In this document: positions 1-10,796 of the stretch, one piece after another
Position numbering within the stretch: position 1 is the first letter of the stretch
How the letters are laid out: each line of letters opens with the position of its first letter
DNA from: Benincasa hispida
Taxonomy: Eukaryota; Streptophyta; Magnoliopsida; Cucurbitales; Cucurbitaceae
NCBI RefSeq assembly: GCF_009727055.1
Contig: NC_052354.1
Span: 41,833,899 to 41,897,898, forward strand
DNA length: 64,000 nt
Reading direction: 5' to 3'
The notes under the pieces: generated by a model
Database searches by the model: none
What the model saw: the letters and a program-made list of their open reading frames with translations, nothing else
Told to the model about the DNA's origin: nothing
Translations under genes and position numbers: made by a program

Positions 1-367
1 TTGACGAGTATGCTAAAAAATCGTATATCATTTCCTAAATGATCGTTCAGTAAAACCTACACGATCGTATAGTGTCTCTGAAATGATAAGCATCGGTTTT
101 TGCGATTGTTTGTGCTGCTGTAGTCGACGCTACTGCTAGCCGTTGGTTGATCAGGTAGATGGTTCCGCTGCGTTGAGTTTCGAAGATTGAAGATTGTCTT
201 CAACTGGTATGGCACTCTCTTCCTTGTTATATCTTATTCATAGCTTGTCGTTAATTAAAATTTGTTTGCATAACTGTGCGTTTGAATATATATTGTTGTA
301 TTTCGGTCACTGTGAGATCGAAGTGATCCGAACGTGCTCATGGAACTCTTCGGTAAGAGATCCTTCA
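1..367 (+). repeat. 3' part of a ~2.1-kb copia-type LTR (family A), cut by window edge
   Basis: The segment carries the CGATCGT-rich patch (about 38-77) and the terminal ...GAGATCCTTCA seen at the 3' ends of the family A LTRs ending at 50267 and 52610. Gypsy protease sequence on the other strand begins at 368, so this LTR was inserted into that element. Its 5' part and target duplication lie outside the window. Short ORFs in it are not genes. Confidence 0.65.
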
Positions 368-530
368 CAGACAACCTATCTATACTAGGTGCAAACATGC
401 TTGATATAAATGAATGTGTGACACCAGGGTCAAATAAAAGATAAGCAGACTGTCCACATAATATGACATTACCGGTCACAACATATGGAGACTCCATTGC
501 CTCCCGGTGTGTCACGGCATACACTCGCCC
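368..530 (-). pseudogene. gypsy aspartic protease fragment
   Basis: The minus-strand frame reads ...YLLFDPGVTHSFIS..., the retropepsin-like active-site neighbourhood of plant Ty3/gypsy elements, where LFDSGATHSFIS is usual. This protease would cleave the Gag-Pol polyprotein inside the virus-like particle. The catalytic D-S/T-G triad reads D-P-G here, so the site is probably dead. The frame runs from about 524 down to the junction at 368, after which translated residues come from the inserted LTR. Only about 50 residues of the domain remain. The neighbouring upstream piece is the gag zinc knuckle, as expected for gag-protease order. Confidence 0.7.
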
Positions 531-599
531 CTGCTGTTGGGTTGATCTACAACACCCTTCTGCTTGGAACCACTTGACCCTTCGCCTCGATTTCCAGCA

Positions 600-1531
600 C
601 CCTTTTGTTGGTTAGCTATCTGAGAGGTTGTCTGCTATGTTGTTGGGGCTTCCCTGTTCACTTGGGAACAATCTCTTTTGAAATGCCCTGCTTGACCGCA
701 TTGGAAACATACCCCTCTGCCACTATAACACACTCCAAGATGCCTCTTGCCACAACTAGGCCACATTGGTTTCCTCTCTGTGCTAGCTATCAACTCACCA
801 ACTCGTGGCATCTCTGGTTTGCTGACTGCACTGGCTGAGGGTCTCGAATTCCTTTTCTTGGATCCCTGCCAACTCGTACCCATGTATTGGCTTCCACTAG
901 TCTGACTCGCAACTGGGGTCAGGATCCCCTATCCTTCAGTCCTACTACAGCCTCACCGCCCCTTTGCAACTGCTCATCATCTGCTAAACTCCACTTGACT
1001 CGTGTCGCCATTTCTACTAATTGGTTAAGGTCTAACCAATTAGCTATAGATATCACCGGAGTTCTAATCTCTTTCTTTAGTCCTTGCTAAAACTTCCTGA
1101 ATTTGTCTCTTTCCTCAGCGATAATCGGCAGAGCATACTGTGATAGTTTTGTAAATTTCTGCTCATACTCTGCCACTGACATCGTTCCCTATGTCAGTCT
1201 GAGGAACTCATCCCTTCGCATCTTGAAATGAGCTGGGGTAGTACTTGTCTTCAAAGGCCTTCCTGAACTCAGGCCATAACATCGCATCTATACTAGCTCG
1301 TCTGGCAGATATCACCTTCCACCATCTCTCCGCTCCTTTCTGCAGTAGAAATGTGGCTAATCCTACCTTCCTGTCCTTTGGACAGCCCATAACATTGAAA
1401 CATTTTTCAACTACATCCAGCCATAACTCGGCTTCAGCTAGGTCTATTGTACCCTCAAATGTCACAGCCCCTAGGGCTTTAAACCTCTCAATGCCATATT
1501 TCATCTCTGAGTCGACCCGTACTGAGCCTAC
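600..1531 (-). pseudogene. gypsy gag core and zinc knuckle (C-terminal part)
   Basis: Gag packages element RNA in cytoplasmic particles. From 1504 to 1208 the minus strand encodes a retrotransposon gag domain: IERFKALGAVTFEG, LWLDVVEKCF, GAERWWK and FEDKYYP are typical landmarks. From 883 to 635 a second open piece carries a CCHC knuckle, CFQCGQAGHFKRDC (C-X2-C-X4-H-X4-C), which binds RNA. The link between the two pieces (884-1207) is broken by stops or frameshifts. The reading frame continues upstream across the solo LTR into 4280-4515, so this is one gag split by an insertion. It is not translatable. Confidence 0.75.
1527..1531. repeat. target site duplication CCTAC, left copy
   Basis: CCTAC directly precedes the TG of the solo LTR at 1532 and recurs at 4280-4284 directly after its terminal CA. 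Removing the LTR and one copy restores the gag frame. Confidence 0.9.
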
Positions 1532-1964
1532 TGTGAAACCCGGATTTCTATTTTCCTTACTTAAGCAAGTGATAAAAGGAATTAACTAAGTGAAGGAAAG
1601 GGAAGGAAATTTCTAAGTGTTAAGCAGATTTTCCTTGAATAATTTAAGTTGAGCTTTAATTGGTAAAATTGTAATGTAATTTGTATAATAAGTAGGTTGA
1701 TGAGAAAGTTAGTATGAAATGGTGAAGAAAGGGATGGAAATTTGAAAAGAAAAATACGGAAATTGAGTTTGGGAAATTTGGGAAAAATTGGCTAAGTATG
1801 GAATTTATGTGAAATGCGTTATAGCTGAAGAAAGGATTGAAGAACTGAGAAAAATATGGAAAATTATTTGGGAAAATCTGGAAAATTCGTGTAAAAGTGG
1901 CACAAAGTGGTGGGCAAACGTCTAAAAGTTGCACGGAGACAAACAAGGTTCACAGTATCTAACA

Positions 1965-2235
1965 ACAAGATTAGCGAGATTGGAGAGAAAATGGGAGAGA
2001 GTAAGATTGGAGAGAATGATATCTTGGGAAAGAAAATGGGAGAGAGCGAGATTGGAGAGAGCAAGACCAGCGAGAAAGTGGGAGAGAGTGAGAGTAGAGA
2101 GAGCGAGATTTTGAGCGAGAAAGTTGAAGATAGCGAGAGTGGAGAGAGCGAGATTTTGAACGAGAAGGTGGGAGAGAGCGAGAGTGAAGAGAGCGAAACC
2201 AGCGAGAAGGTGGGAGAGAGCAAGAGTGGAGAGTG
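1965..2235 (+). repeat. GA-rich GAGAGCGAGA block in solo LTR
   Basis: Irregular GAGAGCGAGA/GTGGGAGAGAGC units form a purine-rich low-complexity block about 400-650 bp upstream of the LTR TATA box. The long open frames across it on both strands are repeat translations (Ser/Leu-rich or Glu/Ser-rich), not genes. Confidence 0.8.
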
Positions 2236-2613
2236 AGAGCAGCCTGTGCGTGCAGCAACGCCTCGTCCGGTGCTATTTTCGAACGTCTCGCCCACGCAAA
2301 CGTCGAAGGGCCTCACCTATGCATCAAACGGTCAGGCAAGCACCTATGTGTTGAATTTGGCCGCGTTATTGTGGATTATGCATTGAAAACCCTAAGTTGA
2401 ACACATACGGAGGGTGAGGTCACAAGGGAACACGTCAGCCAAACCATGTGTCTTTTTGGGAGAAATTCTTAAGGTCTAAGGAATTGTGGTGGACGCATAT
2501 AAAGAAGACACTTTGGGCCAAGATGATACAAGCTTGCGTTGATGAGGGAAGAAGTAAACACTTGGCCATATAGCAAAGTAGGTGGTGTCAACACCAGGGG
2601 AGGTTTCGACGCC

Positions 2614-2622
2614 TATAAATAG
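2614..2622 (+). promoter_or_regulatory. LTR TATA box
   Basis: TATAAATAG sits within CGCCTATAAATAGAGCC in the solo LTR, oriented with the LTR's TG...CA polarity. It is the probable U3 core promoter, so transcription would run rightwards and antisense to the host gag. Confidence 0.65.
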
Positions 2623-3398
2623 AGCCTTTGGGACTTCATTTCAAATCACAAAATCAGCAATTTCGTAAAAGAGAGGGAGAGCAGTGAGGGTTAAGGAGAA
2701 TGCATCAATTTTGGACGAGAATATCTCCTAATCTACTCGTGCGTTTGGAGTGATTTCAAAGCCATCGGAAATATATGAAAGTCTAGCTTTTAGAGTGGGG
2801 CTGCCAGAGGGAAAACCTCAAAGGAACCGGGCTGGAGATTGAAAAGAATGCAGAAGGGTCAGACTGTCGGATTAGTCTCGGCCAGTCTTGAAGATTCTGT
2901 GATTTCAGCCAAACCACAATGAATTCTGAGCTGAAATTATAGGGTAAGCTTATTGAGACATTTTAAAATACGTTTGTAGAAGGAAGTATTTCAAAATAAG
3001 GTATATAACTATGAGTAATATAAGCTTTAAGTTGAATCTGGATTCTAGGGGTAAAAAGGAGCCCGAGGAGCCACTAGAGTGAAAAGCTCCTAAGAAATCA
3101 AGGTGAGTGGCTAAAATGTTTTGACTAAAACATTTTGTTTAAACTGTTTGATTACAACGTGTTATAGAAAGCATGTTTTCAAGAATATTCTCATGCCTAC
3201 TAGTTTTATGAAGTTATTTCCAAGCAAGTTGTGAATTATGTGTTGAACGCATGCATGTGTGAGAAATTGTTGAAAAACTATTTATATGTGTTGATTTGAT
3301 CCAACATGTGTTAGCATCTTTAAAGCCATGTTTTATATGTGTTATACTTTACATGCTTTAAAGAGAAAGGCTGTTTATGACTAGTTTTACTAAAACGT

Positions 3399-3581
3399 GA
3401 TACCGAAGGACATTTGAGAAGGTATCCACCAAACTAGATACTGAAGGGCATTTGAGAAGGTATCTATTCGTACTGAAGGACGTTTGAGAGGGTACCAACC
3501 CAATGGGATACTGAAGAACGTTTGAGAAGGTATCCTAGTAGCTCGATACTGAAGGAAATTAAGAAGGTATTTGAGTAGAAG
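3399..3581 (+). repeat. five-unit ~37-bp minisatellite with hairpin units
   Basis: Five imperfect units of GATACTGAAGGACRTTTGAGAAGGTATC plus a variable spacer. Most units start with GATAC(C/T) or GTAC and end with GGTATC or GGTACC, so each can fold on itself. The related host LTR has a single counterpart on the other strand near 5355-5390. Confidence 0.8.
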
Positions 3582-4279
3582 TACCTAATGTGTGAGGGTA
3601 CTTAGTGTGGCCACAGGTGAATAGAGTCAAAGATTGAGCAAAAGGGTTCTCTCTGGACTAGTAGTTGGTGTTGGGATTGTTTTACCCACAGTAGTGTATG
3701 TTTGATTGAAGAATGATTTTACTGTTTTATGATTAAAACAACTTTATATGTTTTACACTTGGAAAATGTTTATGTTGCAATACAAGTACTGTAAAAATTT
3801 ATGTTTAAGTTAAAAACTCATTATTGAAATCATGCTTGAGAATTTACTATGTTTTCTCGGTCACTCACTGGGCGTGAGCTCACCCCGTTTTCAAATTTTT
3901 TGTTTCCCCCCCACAGGTAGCGGTCAAATCCTTTGAAGATAGCTCTATGTCTGCTCTACCACTAAAGGACCAAAAGACTTGTAACCGTTTGCTAGGTGGT
4001 TACTGTTAATATTGTACACATGTTACTATTGTTCATATTTGGACTAGGGTTTGTGGGTTTTGGGACTTGTAAATCTATTGTTGTAATGACTTCAAACATA
4101 TTATGTTTCTAAGTTAATAAATTATGGGCCTAAGGACATCCCGTTGCATATAAATTATAATTGGTATCAGAGTTATTCTGCAAGAGTTATTAGGTAGTAA
4201 GTGTCAGCCCAAGGGTTGGTAACTGCTGCAGTCACACCTTTCTCTAGGCTAAGAAGGTGGTCTGGGGCGGGGTGTGACA

Positions 4280-4284
4280 CCTAC
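4280..4284. repeat. target site duplication CCTAC, right copy
   Basis: Matches 1527-1531 and follows the terminal ...GTGTGACA of the solo LTR. Confidence 0.9.
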
Positions 4285-4515
4285 ACTGGCTGCTAACCTC
4301 TGCACTATCCTGTTAAAAACTATATCTTCTAGCTGGGAATCTGCCTTTGCCTGGGGAGTACTAGACTCTCCCTCAGACGTCATTTCCTAACCCACTGGAT
4401 CATTTACCTTTCTCTTTCCTTTCGATGGGTTCTTTCTAACCTCTGGGCTTCTATCGATAGGGTCAGTATTCCTCCTTCCTATTTGCCTGCTCTGTCTGCC
4501 ACTTTGCCTCGTCAT
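4285..4515 (-). pseudogene. gypsy gag, N-terminal part
   Basis: From an ATG at 4515 the minus strand reads MTRQSGRQSRQIGRRN..., a basic N-terminus usual for plant gypsy gag. It continues through an in-frame TAG just before MTSEGESSTPQ (ATG at 4383) to ...IVQRLAASVG, where the solo LTR interrupts it. The same frame resumes at 1526 with SVRVDSEMKYGIERF. The start at 4515 is preferred because it lies closest to the PBS and the frame is continuous apart from the stop. One premature stop plus the insertion make it a pseudogene. Confidence 0.72.
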
Positions 4516-4600
4516 TCAGCCAATTACAATGTACACATGTTACGGACTCACACTTTAGGAACTTAGACTTATGCATGAACTTTCCCTCTCATTCCCAAAA

Positions 4601-4618
4601 CCTTATGCTCTGATACCA
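4601..4618 (-). other. primer binding site (initiator Met tRNA)
   Basis: The minus strand reads TGGTATCAGAGCATAAGG three bases after the LTR end ...GGTGTGACA. TGGTATCAGAGC is the usual plant PBS complementary to the 3' end of initiator Met tRNA. It fixes the element's orientation and the LTR boundary at 4622. Confidence 0.85.
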
Positions 4619-4621
4619 ACT

Positions 4622-5588
4622 TGTCACACCCCCTCCCAAATTACACTTTTAATCTGAAGAAGATGTGACGGTAGTAGTTACTAGCCTTATTGCCAGCACT
4701 TACCACCTGAGTCCTCTAACGTGAATACCAACCTGATAAACATTGTTAATGTACACATGTAGCACGCCTCCATAAGGCTCTACATAAGCTTGTATAATCA
4801 CATGCAAATAGTCAAAACATAACATCCACAGGTAAAATATTTACAATTGGGCCAAAACTTCACTAACAAAGCCCTAATCCCTCTCAAAACATGTGTACAT
4901 AGATAGACCATCAACCTAAATTCTTCTTAACAAGCCGGGCCTTTCAGTGGCAAGCAGCAGTAGGATCAACCTTGAGAAATCTGACTGCTACTTGGAAAAG
5001 GAAAACATAGAAAATCTGTGAGATAGTAGCCCAGTGAGTGATTATAAAATTATATTACACCATGCATCATATCATTATAAAAATGTAAATATATCGATGA
5101 GCATCTCAAGCAACTTCCTCTAAACATAAACATTGATAAACATTCTTAAACATCATTAAATATCATTACTCCTTAATTGAGAACGAGCATACATCGCTCT
5201 AACTCCCAACGTCTGTCACCGGCCAAGAGACCCATACTTCGGCCTCTCTTTGCTGGTATATGGCCTAGGAGACCCATACTTTGGCCTCTCATTCAGAACT
5301 ACCTACGTGCACGTGGAGTTTTCTAAGTATCGTCAACACCTTAGGTACTATTACCCAGATACCTTCTTTGTGTCCTTCAGTACCAATGGTTGTTTCCTAG
5401 CATCAAATCAAGCATAATTGCATACTATTTACACAAAGACTCATTCTATCATAGCCTTCCTCCAAAAACGCATACTTAATCATAGGAACTTTACTTTTGT
5501 AATGAATTCACAATATACCTTGACATGCGTTTAAGCATATACAAGCTAGAGAAGAAACGCTATGCAATTCATTAAATATTTGTTGCTT
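4622..5588 (-). repeat. LTR of host gypsy element, PBS-proximal part
   Basis: On the plus strand it starts TGTCACACCCC, the complement of the LTR end. The first ~120 bp align with the terminal part of the solo LTR at 4160-4279. It includes two copies of GAGACCCATACTT(C/T)GGCCTCTC near 5227-5300. At about 5589 the sequence changes to truncated Athila LTR. The rest of this LTR appears at 15101 onward. Confidence 0.7.
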
Positions 5589-6574
5589 GAGACAAAGAAA
5601 TGACAATGGAAATTATCATAACATTTAATTCTAAGATTAAGCGTTTGATACATGTTGTGAATGAAAGTGTAAAGAAGATGAATACAGATGATGAAGTAGA
5701 GATTAGAAACGAATACAGAAAGAGTGTCAACGTCTTGACACAGATCCTGAACAGAGGTTATGCTTACCGGCGTGTGGAAATAATGGAGAAGAAAGCTTCC
5801 TTCTCAGGCTTGCTTTCCCAGTAGAATTGACCTTCGCATAGAGCTTCAACTATGGGGATCAGAATAATTCTCTGCTCGAAGACTCACCTCTTACCCTTGT
5901 ATCGTGATTCTCCCAGATCTACTCTTGACAGTCGCTTCAGACCAGTCTCTCTCTCATAATCAGTATATGCATGTCTCTATGTATTCATGTATATCTTTTA
6001 GTGAATTCGCATAAGCTATTTATAGGCAAAGCATGGCTCTTTGACTTTTTGGTCCCCACTGTATAGTTATGGTAGTTCCTGAAATGGTAGAGTGAATATT
6101 CCTTCTGTTACACAATCAATCCTTTAGAAATGCACAGCTGAAAGCTGTACATTTGTCAAAATTTTTGGCAAATGCGTTGCTCTTTACATCTTTGATCTAT
6201 CGCCGCATGCGGTGTTATTTTTTATTACCACATGCAGTTGAAATTGCATTGATCACTAGAGTTCTTGATCAATTGTTGCATGCACTGTCATTGCGTTGAT
6301 CATCTCTTCGTTCTCGATTGATGGGCACAATGCGACGAGATGCATTGTTTATTTTATCTTTGAGCCATGAACGCATGCGATGACTAATTTCCTGCAAAGA
6401 GAAACCGAAACATTCTATTCTACCATCGCAATAGCGTTAGTGGGTGTATTGACGACATTTTATAATTTTCGCACTTCTTAGCCAATTTTTATACTATCAA
6501 TTCAACTTTCCTTTCTTTTAGCTGCAATATCTAAATAAAAAAGTATAAATAACTTGTATTTCCACAATTTATCA
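5589..6574 (-). repeat. truncated 3' LTR of Athila-like element
   Basis: Aligns with 14118-15100 of the complete LTR (for example, both share AATGACAATGGAAATTATC) with scattered substitutions. The part equal to 13236-14117 is absent. The short ORF at 5600 recurs in the other LTR and is not a gene. A terminal hairpin lies at 6548-6573. Confidence 0.85.
6548..6573 (-). other. LTR-terminal hairpin, partly decayed (Athila 3' LTR)
   Basis: Arm GATAAATTGTG, loop GAAA, arm TACAAGTTATT. One mismatch (A opposite G) and one extra G.T pair relative to the 5' LTR copy. The second arm is identical. Confidence 0.75.
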
Positions 6575-6590
6575 CACCACCAAATTTAGA
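6575..6590 (-). other. polypurine tract region
   Basis: Just inside the 3' LTR the minus strand reads AAATTTGGTGGTG directly before the LTR start TGATAA. This is the position and purine bias expected for the plus-strand primer. Confidence 0.6.
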
Positions 6591-7584
6591 TATATGCTTG
6601 TCCTTAAGCATATCTTCCACTAAGGCAATATCGATCAATTCTTTGCATCGATTGGTTGCTTCGAATGCTCCACCTAGACAACATTACTTAACAACTCAAT
6701 TTCCGTCCATCCTTTAATAATTCATAAGCATGCCCTACTTTATTCTTTTACAACAAATCTCTACTCAAAAATTCCTTTCTTGTTTTGAAAGGAATGTTTA
6801 CCTCTTCATGCAAAAATAACTTGGTGCATCTGTATGCGGTGGTCTAGTTTGCGTCATTCTATTAGAGACTGCTAATCATGGTTACACCATTCGTTTTGGC
6901 TTGTTCCCACGGGTGTCATGCGAACATCCAACTACGGTTGTGTGCCAATCTATGCATGACATTGAAGTAACGCTAATGATTAACGCTACGCATCCATTAA
7001 CGCAAATGCATATTTGCAGAGGACGGGCAACAACGCATGTATCAACACATCACACCCCTTAACTTAACGCATTTCTAGAGGACGGGTGCACTGTATTTCT
7101 ACTAGAGCAACACTACCTCAACATAGTGCGTTTTTGCTAAGGATGGGCGAAAAATACATACGATCGCAACACACCCCTCAGCACAATGCATTTGGGTAAG
7201 ATGAACGCAAATGTATCTTATTAGTGCAGGATGCACCCATCATAGCAATGCACACCGATTTTTTTTTTCTTTTTAATTCATCCAACACACAAGTCGATAA
7301 GACTTTGCGGTGTTCATCGTTTTATTCAGTCATTCACATAAATTTTAAGAACAACACTACTAATGCATAAAAGTAAAGAAATAAAGCATGACATGGAAGT
7401 ACACAATTAAATTAAATTGAAAGTCAACACATAAAGCTGTAAAAGCTAATTCTAATAAACAGTAAATATCGCAATTTAGAATTCAGTAAATGAAAGCTGA
7501 AAAAGAAAGCAATTAAACATAGATATAGGGATGCTGATTGAAAGAAATTTTACAAAGTTACCGCAATAGCATCCTCGCAAGCGG
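6591..7584. other. Athila 3' non-coding region
   Basis: About 1 kb between integrase and the polypurine tract without an open frame on either strand. It contains a degenerate ~60-bp tandem repeat (7019-7255). Part of it (CATCCAACTACGGTTGTGTGCC, near 6927) recurs at 24658 beside the third-ORF region. Confidence 0.6.
7019..7255. repeat. four degenerate ~60-bp tandem units
   Basis: Units begin near 7019, 7078, 7139 and 7198 with GAGGACGGGC-like heads and carry CAACACACCCCT...AACGCATTT bodies. GAGGACGGGCAA also occurs near 28701. Confidence 0.55.
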
Positions 7585-8754
7585 TCAATCCTGCTTGCCT
7601 AAGTCGATGGTCTCCATGCATCGTTCCACATCACCCCCATAGTAGGGCTTAATTCGTTGACCATTGACATTAAATGTGTTGCTCCCATCTTCAGTTGTTA
7701 GCTCCACTGTGCCATGGAGAAAAATAGTCTTGATGCGGAATGGCCCAGACCAGCGGGATTTCACCTTCCCTGGAAACAATCGTAAATGTGCGTTAAAAGG
7801 AAGTACCTGTTGACCCTCGAAGAATGTTCGGTTGTTTATGCGGTCATCATGCCACTTTTTGGTTCTCTCCTTATATATCTTAGCATTTTCGTAGGCGTTC
7901 ATTCGCCACTTGACCAGCTCATTCAACTGCAACTTTTGGACTTTCCCCACGCTTGCCAGATCAGAGTTCAGCTTTTTGCTTGCCCACATTGCCTTGTGTT
8001 CCAACTCGAGGGGCAGATGAAAAGCTTTTCCGAAGACCAGACCATATGGGGACATGCCTATTGGAGTTTTGAAGGCAGTCCTATATGCCCACAATGCTTC
8101 ATCGAGCTTAGGTGACCAATCCTTCTTGGAGGTACTGACTACCTTTTCCAAGATGGTCTTGATCTCTCTGTTAGAAATTTCTGCCTGCCCATTGGTTTGT
8201 GAGTGATAGGCGGTTGCAACTCTGTGGCTGACATTAAACTTTGTCAACAGGTTGGTAATGATGCGGTTGATGAAGTGTGAGCCTTCATCACTGATTAAGG
8301 CACGGGGCGTTCCATATCAGGTAAAGATATTCTTCTTGAGAAATTTCGCCATCGTGGCCGCATTATTCTTAGCATATGCGATGGCCTCAACCCACTTCGA
8401 TACATAGTCAATCACGACCATAACGTATTTATGACCTTTTGAAGGCGAAAATGGGCCCATAAATTTGATTTCCCATACATCAAATAATTTGATTACCAAG
8501 ATTGAAGTCAAGGGCATTTCATTTCTTCTAGACATATTCCCTGTTCTCTAGCATCTATCGCACTGCACAACATAGGCATGGGCATCCTTGAATAGTGTTG
8601 GCCAAAAATAGCCACTCGGTAGGACTTTGGCAGCGTTCCGCTGCCCCCCAAAGTGTCCTCCAGAAGGGGACTCATGACAAAGCTCCAAAATGTGCTTGGC
8701 CTCATGCTCAGGAACGCATTGACGCAAAATATGATCAGGGGCCAAAGTGAACAA
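7585..8754 (-). pseudogene. Athila-like integrase
   Basis: Integrase inserts the cDNA into host DNA. A single minus-strand frame runs from 8754 to 7585 with only two in-frame stops (near 8545 and 8314). The N-terminus has an HHCC zinc-binding pattern ending VVQCDRC. The catalytic core keeps D in the DVWEIKFMGPF segment, D in LISDEGSHF, and E in [12 protein letters not shown], so the D,D-35-E set is present. The C-terminal part ([20 protein letters not shown], then [11 protein letters not shown]) is normal for the group. It is followed by non-coding DNA, with no env-like ORF. It is one of the best preserved domains in the window. Confidence 0.85.
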
Positions 8755-9402
8755 GAAGGGATCGTCCAGAATAAAACTTTGATGTCATGTTTCAAGCTTC
8801 TTCTTCTGCATGGTATGTGTAGGTGGTGTAGTCTTTCTGGTACTTGGCCGCAAACTATGAAGTTTACAATGTTCGCATTACCATGGAACATTAATGCATA
8901 CCGACTCAGTAGCTCATCAGGGAATCTTTCTTCAATGTCTTTTTCTTTCTTTTGAACCTCGCAATTTTCTAACCTTGACAGATGATCTGCGACTTGGTTC
9001 TCGGTGCCCTTTCGATCTTTAATCTCTAGGTCAAATTCTTACAGGAGTAATACTTCACCTTATTGCTCAGTTTCACATCCTTCTTTGTCATAAGGTATTT
9101 AATCACAGAATGATCAGTATATACCACAACATTTGTTCAATCAAGTATTGTTGAAATTTTTCTCAGCGCAAATACTACTACGAGCATTTCTTTTTTCGTT
9201 GGTTGTATAATTTTCCTACGTATCATTTCAAGTCTTGCTAGCATAATAGATAGGATGCAAAAACCTTATCCTTGCACTGACTCAAGACTACGTTCCACTG
9301 TATATCCACTAGCGTCACACATCAATGCAAATGGTTGCATCCAATCCGGCACAATCAGAATAGGTGCGGTTTGATGAGCGCATTTTTCAGCTGTGGAATG
9401 CT
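8755..9402 (-). pseudogene. Athila-like RNase H and connection region
   Basis: RNase H removes RNA from the RNA:DNA hybrid during reverse transcription. Broken minus-strand frames contain VVYTDHSVIKYLMTKKD-like sequence around 9060-9140, the end of a Ty3/gypsy RNase H (TDH motif). It lies between RT and integrase as expected. Several frameshifts and stops prevent a continuous reading frame, and the borders are approximate. Confidence 0.55.
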
Positions 9403-10200
9403 TCAGTGCATGCCGTCATCAAAATCATATTCATGGTCAATCTTGAGGAACGCACTAAAAAGCCTTCTGCGATCTGAGTAAAGTTGCTGATAAATCTTCG
9501 ATAAACCTGCGCAGTGTCCCAAAAAGCTCCTAAGTGTTTTCAAATTGATTGGTGGTGGTAATTTGGAAATTGCGTCGCTTTTCGCTTGATCAACTTGCAA
9601 TCCTGCCTCTTGATATCTTGTGACCTCACACAATTCCTTCTTCAAACATGAAATGCATTTTCTCCAGTTCAAAACAAGATTCTTTTTCATGCATCTCTTC
9701 AAGACTTTTTCAAGATTTGTTAAATAGGAGTCATAAATATTGCCAAAAATTGAAAAGTCATCCATAAAATACCTCGACGACTCCTCCAAGAAATCTGAAA
9801 TATTTGCCATCATACACCTCTGGAAGGCACCTGGTGCATTTACAGAGTCTAAACGGCATGCGACAGAATGCAAATGTGCCAAATGGGCACGTGAAAGTTG
9901 TCTATCTTATCTTTCGGCGCAATTGCAATTTGGTTATACCTGATGTAGCCGTCAAGAAAATAGAAGAATTCATTCCCAGCAAGTCGATCTAACATTTGAT
10001 CAATATAACGAGAGGTGGAAAGTGGTCCTTCTTTGTGGCCAGATTTAATCTGTGCTAATCCATACAGATTCTCCACCCTGTAGTAGTCCTTGTAGGAATT
10101 AACTCATTCTTGCTATTTGGTGACGACTGCCATCCCCCTTTCTTTGGAACACGTTGCAACTGGGCTGACCCAGCTGCTATCTGATATAGGGTAAATGACG
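9403..10200 (-). pseudogene. Athila-like reverse transcriptase
   Basis: RT copies element RNA into cDNA. The piece ending at 9849 (from 10076) reads YIDQMLDRLAGNEFFYFLDG, carrying the first catalytic Asp in FLDG, then YNQIAIAP. The next piece (9882-9403) has APGAFQRCMM and the YMDDFSIFG active site near 9742-9771, followed by the thumb (LRSFLGHCAG). A frameshift near 9860 separates the two. Upstream to about 10200 only weak similarity remains. The catalytic Asp residues are intact although the frame is not. Confidence 0.8.
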
Positions 10201-10796
10201 CTGCATCCAGCCACTTCACTATCTCTTCTTCACAATCTCCCTCATGGCAGGTTCAAACGACGTTGTCTTTCTATAGATCCTGTTTTTCCCTATTCAAGAC
10301 GAATCTTATGCATGCAATACGAAGGATTGATCCTTCGAATGTCCGTAGGTCTATCCAAGCTTTTGCATTGTTTTTCAGGATCTGGATAAGTGCTTCCTTC
10401 TTCTCTTTTGCTCAGTGAGGCAGATATAATAACCAGTAAAGTGTTATTGCCTCCTAAATAAAACTATTTTAAGGTGCCTGGCAAGAACTTCAACTCCAAT
10501 GTTGGTCTGTTCTTCTAAAGATGGCTTAGTACATTGCGTGTGTTCGTTCAGATAACTTGATTGTTAAAAATCTGACTCAATTTGCATTGCGGTGTCGACT
10601 GCAAATTCTCCTTCTCTCCACCTATGCGCCTGATCCCAAAGTCTTCTTCCTCTGATTCTTCTAGGGGCTCGTGCCAATGTTCTTCCTGCAATTTCCCAAC
10701 ATATTGACAATTTTCCATATCATTCGGGTATTTCAACGCATTGAGAACATTGAACTTAACTTGTTGATCGTCGACCCTGATGGTAAGTTCTCCTTT
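10201..10796 (-). other. degraded protease-RT linker of Athila-like element
   Basis: Only one short open piece (10736-10548) rich in Glu and Gln, which I do not recognise as a domain. It sits between protease and RT and is probably a decayed polyprotein linker. Confidence 0.4.

Larger units (their letters stand above)
1532..4279 (+). mobile_element. solo LTR, 2748 bp, of the same gypsy family as its host
   Basis: It begins TGTGAAACCC and ends GGGGTGTGACA, flanked by CCTAC on both sides. The last ~120 bp align by eye with the host element's own LTR end (minus strand, 4622-4740), and GTTTGTAGAAGGA near 2970 also occurs in the host LTR near 15680. It therefore belongs to the same family in opposite orientation. 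No coding sequence lies within it, so it is best read as the product of LTR-LTR recombination. It contains a plus-strand TATA box, a GA-rich block and a five-unit minisatellite, listed separately. ORFs inside it are low-complexity translations of the GA-rich block. Confidence 0.88.
368..5588 (-). mobile_element. Ty3/gypsy chromovirus-like element (5' part), decayed and nested
   Basis: On the minus strand the order is LTR (4622-5588, continuing at 15101), PBS (4601-4618), gag start (4515), gag core, zinc knuckle, and the start of the protease at the left. RT and integrase would lie left of 368, where a family A LTR replaces the sequence. A solo LTR of the same family sits inside gag, and an Athila-like element splits the LTR. 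The gag core and the protease context fit the Tekay/Del branch of chromoviruses, but without RT or a chromodomain that placement is an inference. Confidence 0.7.

Noticed and set aside
1864..2316. Long Ser/Leu-rich and Glu/Ser-rich frames on both strands
   Set aside because: Translations of the GAGAGCGAGA low-complexity block of an LTR; open on both strands.
4162..4172. TGGTATCAGAG inside the solo LTR, which looks like a Met-tRNA PBS
   Set aside because: The host LTR has the homologous stretch (minus strand near 4733) as TTGGTATTCAC well inside the LTR, and the true PBS follows TGTGACA at 4618. The match is an LTR-internal coincidence.
5600..5824. Small ORF repeated at 14096-14353
   Set aside because: Lies in both Athila LTRs; a shared chance frame without codon-level conservation.
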